A DNA stretch of 64,000 bases from Nonomuraea jiangxiensis (GCF_900099965.1 NZ_FNDJ01000007.1:30820-94819); one strand, 5' to 3'; numbered from the stretch's first letter, positions 26,718-35,865 are shown. Numbers and translations are program-made. The notes: a model not told the origin generated them from the sequence alone.

Positions 26718-27004
26718 GACAGCAGGGCGCCCACCAGGCCGGAGGCCGAACCGAGGAGCACACAGGCGGCCATCACCCACGCCAGCCCCGCCGCGTGCCG
26801 GCCGCCCTCCCCGCGGTGATGGACCAGGGCCATCCGGGCGGCCACGCCCATCACCCCGGCCACGCACGCCCCGGTCGCGATCCACGCCGCCCAGCCCAGC
26901 GCCGTCAACAGCTTCTCCGATCCGGGTGGCGGCGTTCCCATGCCCGGATCCGGCACCGTCGCGACGCCGGTGACCAGGAACAGATCAGACAGAAAATGCG
27001 TCAT
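26714..27004 (-). CDS. Small two-TM protein, VirB2/TrbC-like
   Basis: 96 residues with two TM helices (ALGWAAWIATGACVAGVMGVAA and LAWVMAACVLLGSASGLVGALL) separated by a short basic loop (RMALVHHRGEGGRH). Size, topology and first position in the operon fit a pilin-like VirB2/TrbC subunit. Ribosome site GGAGGG precedes the ATG. First gene of the five-gene leftward operon. Confidence 0.7.
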   Translation of the reverse strand: MTHFLSDLFLVTGVATVPDPGMGTPPPGSEKLLTALGWAAWIATGACVAGVMGVAARMALVHHRGEGGRHAAGLAWVMAACVLLGSASGLVGALLS

Positions 27005-27338
27005 GAAGGCCCTCCGGGGTGATCAGCTGCAATTTTCTGGTGCAAGTCGCCGACCCCGTGACCGCGCCCCAGGGTCCATGCTCATATAGAAAATGACCAA
27101 GCCCGCCTTATTTCTCCCGACACCGGTGAACCCGAAGCGGCCGACCATCCGAATAACCCGCATCACAGGCCGTTGACCAGGTAAAACCTTACTACTCGGG
27201 ATCATTGTCAGCCACCAGCGACACCTATCTCAGTGCGGGTGTCCGCAATGGCGGAAAGCGGCGGATGCACATCGATGATTCCCGGCTTCGACAAATTTGA
27301 AATTGCAGCGATAAGAGGGACGTTGGGGCGCGTTCGAC
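27005..27338. promoter_or_regulatory. Divergent intergenic region between secretion operon and hydrolase
   Basis: 334 bp, AT-richer than its surroundings, between two divergent starts, so it should hold both promoters. A -35-like CTGACA faces left near 27210. I find no clear -10 or operator palindrome. Confidence 0.4.
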
Positions 27339-28334
27339 ATGAATAAGGGTGGAAAACTGGCCATCGTGGCGACGGCCGCATTCCTGGCTCTCCTGATCGG
27401 CTTGGTGCTGCTCCTGAGCAGCGGCCCCCCAGGGTCCGGCCCGCCGCTCGCGTTGCGTCCCGGCAGCGTCCCCGCTGCCTATCAGGCGTGGGTCAGCCGG
27501 GCGGGACGGGTGTGCCCGCAGGTGAGCCCGCCGCTCATCGCCGCCCAGGTGGAGGCCGAGAGCGGCTGGCGGCCCACGGCCCGGTCCAGCGTGGGGGCGC
27601 AGGGCATGGCGCAGTTCATGCCCGCCACCTGGGCGAGCTACGGCCGGGACGCCGACGGGGACGGCGTCACCAGCCCCGACGACCCCGAGGACGCGATCAT
27701 GGCCATGGCCCGGTACGACTGCACCCTGGCCCGCACCGTCGCGAGCCTGCCCGGGGACACGATCTCGAACATGCTCGCCGCGTACAACGCCGGCCCTGGC
27801 GCGGTCCTGCGCCACAAGGGCATCCCGCAGTACCCGGAGACCCAGGAGTACGTCCGCCGCGTCCTGTCCCGGGTCGCGCACTACACCGACACGTCGATCA
27901 CGGCGATCGGCGCCGCCCGCTTCGGCAGCGCCGTGGTGGCCACCGCCCAGCGCTGGCTGGGCACCCCGTACGCCTGGGGCGGCGGCGGCCCCAACGGTCC
28001 CACTCCCGGCATCGGCAGGGCCACCGGCATCGTCGGCTTCGACTGCAGCGGCCTCGTCCTCCATGCCGTCTGGGCCGCCTCCGGCGGTCGCGTCCAGCTC
28101 CCCCACCTGGCGGCCACCCAGGCGACCGAGTACGGCACCGCGGTATCCCGCGACCAGCTCCTGCCCGGCGACGTCATCGGCATCGACCACCGCGACGGCC
28201 TCGGCATCAGCCACATCGTCATCTACGTCGGCCGCGGCGAGGTCATCCACGCACCACGCCCCGGCGACGTCGTCCGCCTCGCCCCCTTGAGCGCGTTCGC
28301 CTCCGCCGCCTGGACCATCCGGAGATACGCATGA
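27339..28334 (+). CDS. Bifunctional lytic transglycosylase/NlpC-P60 wall hydrolase
   Basis: 331 residues: N-terminal TM/signal anchor (IVATAAFLALLIGLVLLL), SLT-type transglycosylase domain (catalytic Glu74 in EAESGW; AQGMAQFMPATW; AAYNAGPGAV), then an NlpC/P60 endopeptidase with Cys236 (FDCSGL) and His292 (GISHIVIYVG). The pair cuts both glycan strands and stem peptides, as VirB1-type or TcpG-type proteins of Gram-positive T4SS do to open the wall. Divergent from the secretion operon, which supports that job. The stop overlaps the next ATG. Confidence 0.88.
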   Translation: MNKGGKLAIVATAAFLALLIGLVLLLSSGPPGSGPPLALRPGSVPAAYQAWVSRAGRVCPQVSPPLIAAQVEAESGWRPTARSSVGAQGMAQFMPATWASYGRDADGDGVTSPDDPEDAIMAMARYDCTLARTVASLPGDTISNMLAAYNAGPGAVLRHKGIPQYPETQEYVRRVLSRVAHYTDTSITAIGAARFGSAVVATAQRWLGTPYAWGGGGPNGPTPGIGRATGIVGFDCSGLVLHAVWAASGGRVQLPHLAATQATEYGTAVSRDQLLPGDVIGIDHRDGLGISHIVIYVGRGEVIHAPRPGDVVRLAPLSAFASAAWTIRRYA

Positions 28335-28960
28335 CCCCACACCCCGCTCCCCCCGCCGCCCCGCCGGCCGTCCGATCGGCCGTCCCGCCTGTCCTCACGG
28401 CCGTCGTCACCACCGCGGCCCTCGCCCTCGCGGGATGCGTCGCCACCGAGCCCGCGACGACCGCGTCCACCCCCGTCCCGGAGGCACCGGCTCCGCCGCC
28501 CTCGGCCGTGGCCACCACCGCTACCCGGGAGCCGGCCGCCCTCGATCCCGGCACGATCGACCAGCGCGACGCCGACGCCGTCAGCGCCGCCGTACTGACC
28601 GCCATGTGGAGCATCGACACCACCACCGACCGCGATCAGCGCGATGCCGTCCTGCGCGCCGCCGGTTGGCTGACCCCGGCCTACCTGGCGGACCTGAGAA
28701 CCGGCCCGCAGGTCGGCACCGACGCCGCCTGGGCCGCCTGGGCCGCCCAACGCGCGCACACGCGGCCGGCGATCACCGCCGGACATGACGCGCGCCCACC
28801 CGACACGGCGACCCACGCCGACCGGCAGTGGCAGCTCACCGTCACCCCGATCGGCGCCGACGGCCGGCCTGGCCGGCCGCTCACCATGACCGCGTTCGTC
28901 GCCCTGCAGCGCCGCCAGCGCAGCGCCCCCTGGCGAGTCTCCGCCGTCACCCTGCGCTGA
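28331..28960 (+). CDS. Lipoprotein of the T4SS-like cluster
   Basis: 209 residues. Lipoprotein signal with lipobox ALAGC, then a Thr/Pro/Ala-rich linker and a C-terminal domain of ~140 residues (AVLTAMWSIDTTTDRDQRDAV ... WQLTVTPIG ... WRVSAVTLR). The helix-plus-strands layout resembles the outer domain of the protein at 25755-26717, so it may be a second NTF2-like subunit. ATGA overlap with the hydrolase gene implies co-translation. Confidence 0.7.
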   Translation: MTPHPAPPAAPPAVRSAVPPVLTAVVTTAALALAGCVATEPATTASTPVPEAPAPPPSAVATTATREPAALDPGTIDQRDADAVSAAVLTAMWSIDTTTDRDQRDAVLRAAGWLTPAYLADLRTGPQVGTDAAWAAWAAQRAHTRPAITAGHDARPPDTATHADRQWQLTVTPIGADGRPGRPLTMTAFVALQRRQRSAPWRVSAVTLR

Positions 28961-29130
28961 CTCCCAGACCGGCACTCTCGTCAGGGAGCCGCCACCGTCC
29001 CCCCGCCCCCGCTCCTCAGGCCGGCACAGCCGCCGGGGAGCACAGCCCTTGGCGAGCACAGCCGTCCGGGGGGGGGCACAGCCGCCGGGGAGCGCAGCCG
29101 CCGCGAGCGGCGGGTGCCCGGGAGAAAGCG

Positions 29131-29177
29131 GAAGGCGCCGTGGCCGGCCTCCACGCGGAGTCGGTCACGGCGCCTTC
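29131..29177. terminator. Bidirectional hairpin between convergent genes
   Basis: Perfect 12-bp stem GAAGGCGCCGTG (29131-29142) / CACGGCGCCTTC (29166-29177). Upstream (29030-29100) lie short direct repeats containing GGGGAGCACAGCC. Confidence 0.75.
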
Positions 29178-29191
29178 AGAAAGTGCGGGCC

Positions 29192-29794
29192 TCAGCCCTT
29201 GCCCACCTCCTGCACGTTGAGCCGCTTGTCGGTCCTGGACGCCATCGGCTGTCGCGTCTCGACGGTGACGTTGTACTCACCGACCATCGCCACCTGCGTG
29301 AGCGCCTGGTAGGTGCCGGGTTGTCCGGGCACCTCGGCCATGACGATGGGTCCCTGCCGATGGGCCATCGGCATGGCGACCATGTCCGTCCAGGCGACGA
29401 CCTGCGCCCTGGTGATCGGGTCGTAGCTGCCGGGCGCGCTCACCTTGGCCTCGATCCGTACCTGAAGGTCGCCGAGGTGCGTGAGGGTGACATCGATCGA
29501 CGCCTGCGGCTGCGCGGCGCCCCCCGGGCGTGCCCCGGCCGCCGGTTGCGGGACGGCCGCCGGAGCGGCGACCGCCGGTGCCGGGGCCGTCGGCCGGGTG
29601 ACGAGGAAACCGATCACCCCGATGGCCAGGGCGCACGTCATCCCGGCGCAGCAGCCGAGCAGCAGGCCGTGGTAGAACGGCGTCAGCCCCGTGCCTTTCC
29701 GCGCCCGGCGCCGTCCGCGCGGCACCGGGTGGCGGGCCGGAGCCGCCCCGCCGGGCGGCTGGTCGGGCGCCCTGAGCTTGCTCATCAGGCTCAT
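29192..29794 (-). CDS. FixH/YtkA-like membrane-anchored protein
   Basis: 200 residues: basic N-terminus, one TM helix (HGLLLGCCAGMTCALAIGVIGFLV), Pro/Ala linker, and a C-terminal beta-sandwich of FixH/YtkA type, suggested by VAMPMAHRQGPIVMAEVPGQPGTYQA and MVGEYNVTVE. Related domains occur in proteins of copper handling and cytochrome oxidase assembly; the Met/His-rich MPMAH could bind copper. The ATGA overlap couples it to the giant multicopper oxidase upstream, so a copper-delivery or partner role is a fair inference. Confidence 0.65.
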   Translation of the reverse strand: MSLMSKLRAPDQPPGGAAPARHPVPRGRRRARKGTGLTPFYHGLLLGCCAGMTCALAIGVIGFLVTRPTAPAPAVAAPAAVPQPAAGARPGGAAQPQASIDVTLTHLGDLQVRIEAKVSAPGSYDPITRAQVVAWTDMVAMPMAHRQGPIVMAEVPGQPGTYQALTQVAMVGEYNVTVETRQPMASRTDKRLNVQEVGKG

Positions 29795-32700
29795 CCCGAC
29801 CTCCGTCCGTGGCTGACCCGGTTTCCCTGACCCGCCGCGCCGAACCACAGGTACGGGTGTTCCCAGCGGGCAGGCTCGTGCTCCGGACCCTCCATCGATC
29901 CGTCAGGCAGCGGCATCAGGTCCGGCCGGAGCGCGGCGTGCACCCGGAACAGCCCCCACTGTCCCCCGTTGAGATGACGGGGCAGCGTGCTGGAGCGGTA
30001 CAGGTAGTCGCCCGGCACGTGCCGGTAACCGCCGGCCCCACCGGTGCTCGTCGGGTCGGCGACGAGGTCCCAGACCACGCCCGGAACGATGTTGTAAACA
30101 CTGCCCGGGTTGAACTGCCCCTGGGTGGCCGCGATCTGGGACTCCGGATCGGTGGGCGCCCGGCGCCAGGTGTGGCCGTGCAGGGCGAAGCTCGTGGAGC
30201 GCGGGTCGCCCACGGCCTGCCCGACCCGGAAGACCGTCCTGTCACCGGCGTACGCCTGGAACAGCGGCGTCGCCGGGTCACCGTGCACGGCGGAGCTGAA
30301 GATCTTGGTGATGTCCTGGTTCACGGCGAACCGGTGGGACCAGGGTTCGTTGCGGTAGTTGATGGAGAACTCTCCCTGGTCCTCCGGGTCGTCGGCCTCC
30401 CTGCTGGGTTGGAGCACCAGGTCGAAGTTGTCCGGCACGGGCTTGCCGTCCTTGCGGAACAGCGCCAGGTCGCTGTTCATCAGGACGATGTTCTCCCGGA
30501 AGTCCGGCTCCGTGGGGTGAGTGATCACCGCGCTGGTGCCGCTGCTCAGCGGCTCGCCGGTCACCGGGTTCAGGTACTCGGAGCCGGGCTCCTCGATGAT
30601 CAGCGCCCCGTACAGGCCGTGGTGCAGATGGTTCTGTACGTCGGCGTGATCCCGCAGCAGCGCCATCCCGATCACGTCCCTGGGCACCACCCAGTGGTAC
30701 TGGATGCTGCGCCCGGGGGCCACCGGCTTGGGCGGCAACGCCTGGACGAGTTGCGGGCTGATCGACGCCTTCGCGCTCACCGGGAAGGGCCTGAAGCCCG
30801 GGACGTTCTCCTCGTTCCTGGGCGGCACCTGGAGGCACCGCGGGAAGCGCAGCTCGTTCTCCTTGAAGCCGAGTTGCCCCGGTTCCAGTGCCTCGTGGCA
30901 GTGCGGTTTCATCTTGCGCGGATCGAGCTTGTTGGTGAAGTTGACGGTCACGCAGTCACCCGCGTTCGCCCGGATCACCAGCGGTTCGGGCTGCTTCTTG
31001 CCTTCGCGCAGCGCTCGCTCGTCGGCCGCCAGCGCGTACATCAGGCCCTGCGGATCATGATCGCCGGACTTGTTGTACGTGATGTCCTTGTTCATGGCGA
31101 CGATGTCGAACGTCCGGTCCTCACCGGTACGGCAGTGTGGGACCTGCCGGGCCGCCGCCAGGTCGGTCAGCCCTCGCCCGCGCCCGTCGTGCTCTCCCGT
31201 GCAGTTGCGCCGCGGGAAGTCCGGCAGTTCGGCGATCGGCGCCCTCCCGGAGCGCGGGTTGGAGCACGAGAAGAGGCGCAGCAGTCCCCAGTCCCCGAGG
31301 AACCAGTCATCCGCGCCGGCGTAGTTGTACTGGTAGTCGGTTATCTCCAGATCCGGTGTCGGCGGTGGCGGCGGCTCGTCCGGCGGCGGAACCACGTCGA
31401 AGTATTCGAGCATGCCGATGTGCTGTGCTCCGACGACGTTCGACTCGGGATCTCGGGGCTCGAACCGCCACCGGAACTGGTCGAGATTGAATCCGTGTGA
31501 CTCCTCCTGAGAAAGCTGGAAGAGCCGGAACTTCACCGGATCACCCTTGTACGCCCTGAGCAGCGGCGTGAACGGATCCCCGTGGACCGCCGAGTCGAAC
31601 ATGACCGACGGATCCTTGTCCCTGCGGGCCTCGAACGGTTCCAACCGGTAGTTGATCCCCATGCCGCCCTGGTCGTCGTCGCTGGACGGGAACTTGGCCG
31701 GGAAGATCGGCACCCCGAACGGGGTCTCGAACTTGTCGTCGTCCCGCCTCCTGGGATCGTTCGGCTGGAACAGCGGAACGTGATCCTCGATGAAGAGTGA
31801 GAAGTTGCGATAGTCGACGCCGTCCGTGCGCTGGTTGTTGTAGTCGACCGTCGGCTTGCAGTGCACGTCGAAGACGGTCCCGATGAGCGCCCGGCCCCTG
31901 GCGTGCGGCAGTACCGGCACGCACCCGGCCGGGTGGATGGTCGAGCCGCCGAAGAGCCCGTTCTTCTGGTGGACGTTCGGGAAGAAGTGGTCGTGGAACG
32001 AGTTCGTCGTCGTGTTCTCGTGCACGAAATCGCGGTAGGTGATCGTCTGCCCTGGCCCGGCGCCCTGGTCGTAGTTCCAGCCGTTGGCGGCGCCGTCGGA
32101 CGAGAGCACGTCGAAGTGCACCATGTGCTGGTGGATGCCGGCCTCATTGGTCACCTGCAGGCGGTCGAAGACCGTGCCGCCGAACACCCGGGGCAACTCG
32201 TTGGTGAACTTGTAGACCACGCAGTCGCCGACGTTGAGGATGGGCGCGAAGGGTTCCGGTTTCTTCCCGTTCAGGACCGCCTGTTTGTCGGACTGGAGCA
32301 CGTAGACCCGTGCCTGCGGATTGGTCCATTTCAACTCGGGGTTGTACTGCTGCCGGATCTGAATGGCCGCGACCCGGAAGATCTTGACGGGCCGGTCGGC
32401 GGGACACGGGTCCTGGAAGAAGGCTCCCGGCACTTGCCCGCCCGGATCGGCCGCCGCCCGCTCCAGGGGCGTCGGCGGGAAGACTCCGCCCGGCGACCGC
32501 TCGGCGAGCCCGAGCGGCGGCTTCGGCGCCTTGAAGCCGAACACCCCCGGGACGAACCCCGGGAAGCCGGGCCTGGTCGGCGTCGGCGCCGGCGGCGGCT
32601 GCACGCCGGGGACACCCGGCTGGTAGTCGTGGTCCGGCAGCGGGATCAGTGGCGGCACGGGCGTGCCGTCAGGGTTCTTCCGCGTGCCGTTCGACAGCGT

Positions 32701-34395
32701 GTCCAGCGTGCGGTTGAGGCCCCACATGCCGTTGGCGAAGTGCGGATAGAGGTGGCAGTGGAAGATGACGTCGCCGAAGGTCGCCGGCTTGTCCTCACGT
32801 GACGACCCCGCGCCACCCTGGATCACCAGGGGATAGTGGCTCCCCGGCGAGACCGCCTGCACGTCGAGGATGTTGGTCGTCGTCGTCCGGTGGGTGGGCC
32901 GGCTGATCGCGTCGATGCCGCCCTCGTCGGCCGGGTCGAACATCCAACGGTTGACGTGCCAGTGGAAGGTGTGGGTCTCGAACTCCGCGGGGTGCAGCAG
33001 GCGTACCTGGGTCGGCTCGCTGCGGTAGTTCGCGATCACCAGGTCTCCGCCGCCCGGGTCGCCGAACGCCCATGAGGAAAGTGACGTCTCCTCACCGATG
33101 CAGCGCTCCGCGTCGAACCCCTGGGCGGCGCGCCTGGCTGCCGGGCACCCCACCTCCTCGCGGTTGAACCCGGGCTCGGAGCGGTAGTTGAAGGCGAACC
33201 ACTCCAGCTTGATCGGGATCTTCCCCTGTACCAGGGCGTCGGCGTCGCCACCGCCGAGACCGGGCAGCGTGCCCTTGGTCAGCAGCCTGAGCTGGGCCCT
33301 GGTGGGCCGCACGCATTCCGAGCCGGCCGGCGCCGCGTTGTCCTCGGCGCGGCAGAGCCGGGTGAGAATGCCCGGCTCGGCCTCCACCTCGTCGTGCATG
33401 AACAGCACGTGCTCACGGAAGTCCACGCCCTCCGGCCGCTTGATGACGGCCCGCGTCCCGGACTCCAGCGGCTGGCCGGTGCGGGAGTCCACCCAGATCG
33501 CCCCCGGCTCCTCGATGACGAACGCACCGAACGCGCCGAACGCGTGTGAACCGATGAAACGCACGTTGCCGTTGCGATCCACCGGCCGGGTCTGCTGGGA
33601 GGTGAAGTCCGCCCCGTCCTTGAACTGGAACTCACCCTGGGTGTTGGCGTGCAGGCTGTAGGTGACGGTCTTGCCGGGCGGGGCGGTGGAGTCCGGGTTG
33701 TTGCCGGCCACGGTGCCGTCCGAGCGCTTGACGTCGTAGTCGAGCCCGTCGAAGTGCATGGAAGCGTTCGGGGCGAGCCTGGGGTCGAAGTCGATCTCCG
33801 GGACGGTGCGGGCGGGGGCGAACTCCCGCGGCTTGCTGGTCACCGTGCCGGCCGGCCGCAGTTTCTCGCCCGGCAGCGGGAAGATCGCGGCGTTGCGTAT
33901 CCGCTTGTTCAGCGGCGGCGCGGGCTCGTTGAGCCGGTTGGTGAAGTGCACCACGACGCAGTCGCCCTGGTTGGCGCGCAGCGTCAGCGGCTCGATGAGG
34001 TCCCGCTGCGCCGCCCTGCGCGGGTCCGCGGCCTGCGTGTAGGTGGCGCGTACCGCCGCGATGTTCTTGTCGAGGACGTACATGCGCCCTTCGGGCACCA
34101 CGTCACCGAAGCGGTTGACGAACAGCGGCACGTTGATCAGGGAGACGTCGAACGTCCTGGGCTTCTGCCCGACGCACGGATGTCTCGTGGGTACCGCCGC
34201 ATTGGGCAGCCGCTCGGCGATCGCGTGGCTCATCAGCCACATCGACCCTCCGGCCAGAGCCATCCACAGCCCCGCACCGGTGACCAGCAGCAATTTGAGA
34301 GGCCAGGACCGGCCGCGGGAGCGGCCGGTGAGATAGGCCGCCACTACGGCGGCCAGCACCAATAGCGGTATGAAATCGGCGTACGGCGCGGACAA
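29791..34395 (-). CDS. Giant three-unit multicopper oxidase (MnxG/ceruloplasmin-like)
   Basis: 1534 residues. Two N-terminal hydrophobic helices (FIPLLVLAAVVAAYL; LLVTGAGLWMALAGGSMWLM) precede three related units starting near residues 82, 672 and 1092. Each opens with FDV/FRV/FDI, a MYVLD-, VYVLQ- or MYALA-type strand and GDCVxVxFTN, so about six cupredoxin domains are likely. Copper motifs: FHWHVNRW (~478), VIFHCHLYPHFANGMW (~545; the HCHxxxHxxxxM blue/trinuclear motif), HQHMVHFDV, SFHDHFF (~800), NHLHHGLYG (~1258), LHGHTW (~1407). Size and layout resemble the manganese oxidase MnxG. TTG start chosen because TAGGAGGA lies just upstream and no ATG is near. Likely extracytoplasmic metal oxidase; substrate unknown. 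Confidence 0.83.
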   Translation of the reverse strand: MSAPYADFIPLLVLAAVVAAYLTGRSRGRSWPLKLLLVTGAGLWMALAGGSMWLMSHAIAERLPNAAVPTRHPCVGQKPRTFDVSLINVPLFVNRFGDVVPEGRMYVLDKNIAAVRATYTQAADPRRAAQRDLIEPLTLRANQGDCVVVHFTNRLNEPAPPLNKRIRNAAIFPLPGEKLRPAGTVTSKPREFAPARTVPEIDFDPRLAPNASMHFDGLDYDVKRSDGTVAGNNPDSTAPPGKTVTYSLHANTQGEFQFKDGADFTSQQTRPVDRNGNVRFIGSHAFGAFGAFVIEEPGAIWVDSRTGQPLESGTRAVIKRPEGVDFREHVLFMHDEVEAEPGILTRLCRAEDNAAPAGSECVRPTRAQLRLLTKGTLPGLGGGDADALVQGKIPIKLEWFAFNYRSEPGFNREEVGCPAARRAAQGFDAERCIGEETSLSSWAFGDPGGGDLVIANYRSEPTQVRLLHPAEFETHTFHWHVNRWMFDPADEGGIDAISRPTHRTTTTNILDVQAVSPGSHYPLVIQGGAGSSREDKPATFGDVIFHCHLYPHFANGMWGLNRTLDTLSNGTRKNPDGTPVPPLIPLPDHDYQPGVPGVQPPPAPTPTRPGFPGFVPGVFGFKAPKPPLGLAERSPGGVFPPTPLERAAADPGGQVPGAFFQDPCPADRPVKIFRVAAIQIRQQYNPELKWTNPQARVYVLQSDKQAVLNGKKPEPFAPILNVGDCVVYKFTNELPRVFGGTVFDRLQVTNEAGIHQHMVHFDVLSSDGAANGWNYDQGAGPGQTITYRDFVHENTTTNSFHDHFFPNVHQKNGLFGGSTIHPAGCVPVLPHARGRALIGTVFDVHCKPTVDYNNQRTDGVDYRNFSLFIEDHVPLFQPNDPRRRDDDKFETPFGVPIFPAKFPSSDDDQGGMGINYRLEPFEARRDKDPSVMFDSAVHGDPFTPLLRAYKGDPVKFRLFQLSQEESHGFNLDQFRWRFEPRDPESNVVGAQHIGMLEYFDVVPPPDEPPPPPTPDLEITDYQYNYAGADDWFLGDWGLLRLFSCSNPRSGRAPIAELPDFPRRNCTGEHDGRGRGLTDLAAARQVPHCRTGEDRTFDIVAMNKDITYNKSGDHDPQGLMYALAADERALREGKKQPEPLVIRANAGDCVTVNFTNKLDPRKMKPHCHEALEPGQLGFKENELRFPRCLQVPPRNEENVPGFRPFPVSAKASISPQLVQALPPKPVAPGRSIQYHWVVPRDVIGMALLRDHADVQNHLHHGLYGALIIEEPGSEYLNPVTGEPLSSGTSAVITHPTEPDFRENIVLMNSDLALFRKDGKPVPDNFDLVLQPSREADDPEDQGEFSINYRNEPWSHRFAVNQDITKIFSSAVHGDPATPLFQAYAGDRTVFRVGQAVGDPRSTSFALHGHTWRRAPTDPESQIAATQGQFNPGSVYNIVPGVVWDLVADPTSTGGAGGYRHVPGDYLYRSSTLPRHLNGGQWGLFRVHAALRPDLMPLPDGSMEGPEHEPARWEHPYLWFGAAGQGNRVSHGRRSG

Positions 34396-34412
34396 CCATC
34401 CTCCTACCGAAT

Positions 34413-34427
34413 GACCATCAAATGGTC
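34413..34427 (-). promoter_or_regulatory. Palindrome just upstream of the multicopper oxidase
   Basis: GACCAT-CAA-ATGGTC, a perfect 6-3-6 inverted repeat about 10 bp above the ribosome site. Candidate operator. The rest of 34396-34920 shows no gene apart from the paralogue 3 terminator. Confidence 0.5.
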
Positions 34428-34720
34428 GTTCTCGGGAGGCGACACAAAATTTTCGGCCAGAGGGGATGACCGCCTGCACCGCGCGATCGCCCCCGAGATT
34501 CCCGACCACACGGCTGCCCATGCGCAGGTTATGGGGACGAGCCTGGAAATCCGCGAGCGACCCGCCGAAGATCGTCGTCTGAAGGACCGGCGGGCTTTCT
34601 GTGATAGTCGCCGGAGCGGAGGATTCGCCGGCCGGAGAAGTTCAGGAATCGGGAGAGCGGGGGACAAGAGCCGGCCAGGTGGGAGAGAACATCCGGACAC
34701 CGGCCTGAAAATGACACAGC

Positions 34721-34753
34721 GAGGGCCCCGCTACCTGTGCCAGCGGGGCCCTC
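34721..34753 (-). terminator. Terminator of paralogue 3
   Basis: 12-bp stem GAGGGCCCCGCT / AGCGGGGCCCTC, homologous to the paralogue 1 terminator including the flanking CGGCGATTCCGG. The T-tract is weak. Confidence 0.8.
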
Positions 34754-34920
34754 ACCGGAATCGCCGTGAAAACGTGTGGAAATGACTTCTGGCCGAACCA
34801 CGCGAAGCGCGCGGACCGCCCTGGAAAGGCCCGACATTCACCGGCCTAACATACTCACCGGCGAAAGGCGGCCGCCCGGGCAACAGCCTTCATTTCCGTG
34901 CCGTCAGCGCACGGCTCATG

Positions 34921-35361
34921 TCACCACCAGATCGGCTGCTCGGGCTGCTCGGGCACCTCGGCCACCTCGGGCTCAGGCGTCTCGGGCACCATGAGCGTCG
35001 GCCACTCCTTCTTCTTCTCCTTCTCCTCTTCCACGAACTCGGGCTTGAACTCGAACCTCTCGTTGTCCCTGTCGAGCCGACGCTCGTGGCGACGCTCGTT
35101 GTCGAAGCGGTCGTTCCGGTTGAAGTTGCGGTTGTGGATGTTGATGATGAGACGCTGGCGGTTGTGGTGGCCACGGCGCCAGCCCCAGCCACAGCGGCGC
35201 CAGCCCTGGCAGCCACCACCGGTGAGGACGGACGTGCCGGTGCTGACCTGGGCCGCAGCGCCGGCGCTGGTCGTGGTCGCGGCGGCACCCAGGCCGACCA
35301 CGCCGCCGGTCACCGCCGTACTGATGGCGAGGCCTGCGATAACGCTCTTGAGGTTGGGCAT
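34921..35361 (-). CDS. Small secreted Asn/Arg-rich protein with acidic tail, paralogue 3
   Basis: 146 residues: signal MPNLKSVIAGLAISTAVTGG, cleavage near SAGAAA, mature start QVSTGTSVLTGGGC. Then RRCGWGWRRGHHN, IINIHNRNFNRNDRF, a charged stretch (RRHERRLDRDNERFEFKPE) shared with paralogue 4, and a unique Glu/Lys/Pro tail ending in PEQPIWW. Tail divergence with a constant front suggests that the C-terminus is the specific part. Ribosome site AGGGAGA. Confidence 0.75.
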   Translation of the reverse strand: MPNLKSVIAGLAISTAVTGGVVGLGAAATTTSAGAAAQVSTGTSVLTGGGCQGWRRCGWGWRRGHHNRQRLIINIHNRNFNRNDRFDNERRHERRLDRDNERFEFKPEFVEEEKEKKKEWPTLMVPETPEPEVAEVPEQPEQPIWW

Positions 35362-35469
35362 TGTATTTTCTCCCTAAAGAATCGATGGCCCGGTGCTCGA
35401 CGCCTCCTCGATAACCAGCAAAACCGGACTACCGGGAAACGGTTCGGATGACCACTAGCGAGTCATCCG
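35362..35469 (-). promoter_or_regulatory. Structured leader of paralogue 3
   Basis: Box 35362-35402 next to the ATG. Hairpin 1 is a perfect 8-bp stem CGGATGAC/GTCATCCG (35445-35452 with 35462-35469). A weaker hairpin 2 (AACCG/CGGTT, 35422-35444) lies between. The rest of 35362-35865 is the paralogue 4 3' region. Confidence 0.65.
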
Positions 35470-35652
35470 TATCGAGCATATTTCCGAGCGAAATGACCAA
35501 CAAACCGGAATTTACTAAGTTTGCTCGACAATAGACATCCTCATGGCTTCTTGCGCAGAAAACCGATATCCTCCCCCGGCTGCTCAAGGACTGGACAGCA
35601 AAACGGCAAACGACACACAACAACGACACCCGGACCTGGACCGGCGCACAGC

Positions 35653-35686
35653 GAAGGCCCCCCTGGCATATGCCAGCGGGGCCTTC
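35653..35686 (-). terminator. Terminator of paralogue 4
   Basis: 17-bp arms centred on CAT|ATG with a single mismatch: GAAGGCCCC...CTGGCAT / ATGCCAG...GGGGCCTTC. Homologous to the terminators of paralogues 1 and 3. Confidence 0.8.
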
Positions 35687-35865
35687 ACCGGAATTGCCGT
35701 GAGGCGCGGGGACATGAATCCCAGGGCCGAGCCGCGTGGAAAACGCGGACCGCTCCCGAAAGCCCGGGATTCAGCGACCGGACTCCGCCTCCCGGCGAGA
35801 GACGGCCGCCCGCGGAATACGGGCAGTCATCCCCGTGCCGTCAGCACACGGCTATGGCCGGTCCG

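Noticed and set aside
21359..28960. Integrative conjugative element
   Set aside because: No integrase, relaxase, att repeats or tRNA edge seen; SCO6880/SCO6881-type sets also occur as stable chromosomal clusters.
34411..34785. Plus-strand frame upstream of the oxidase
   Set aside because: Overlaps the paralogue 3 terminator and the oxidase leader; no motif.
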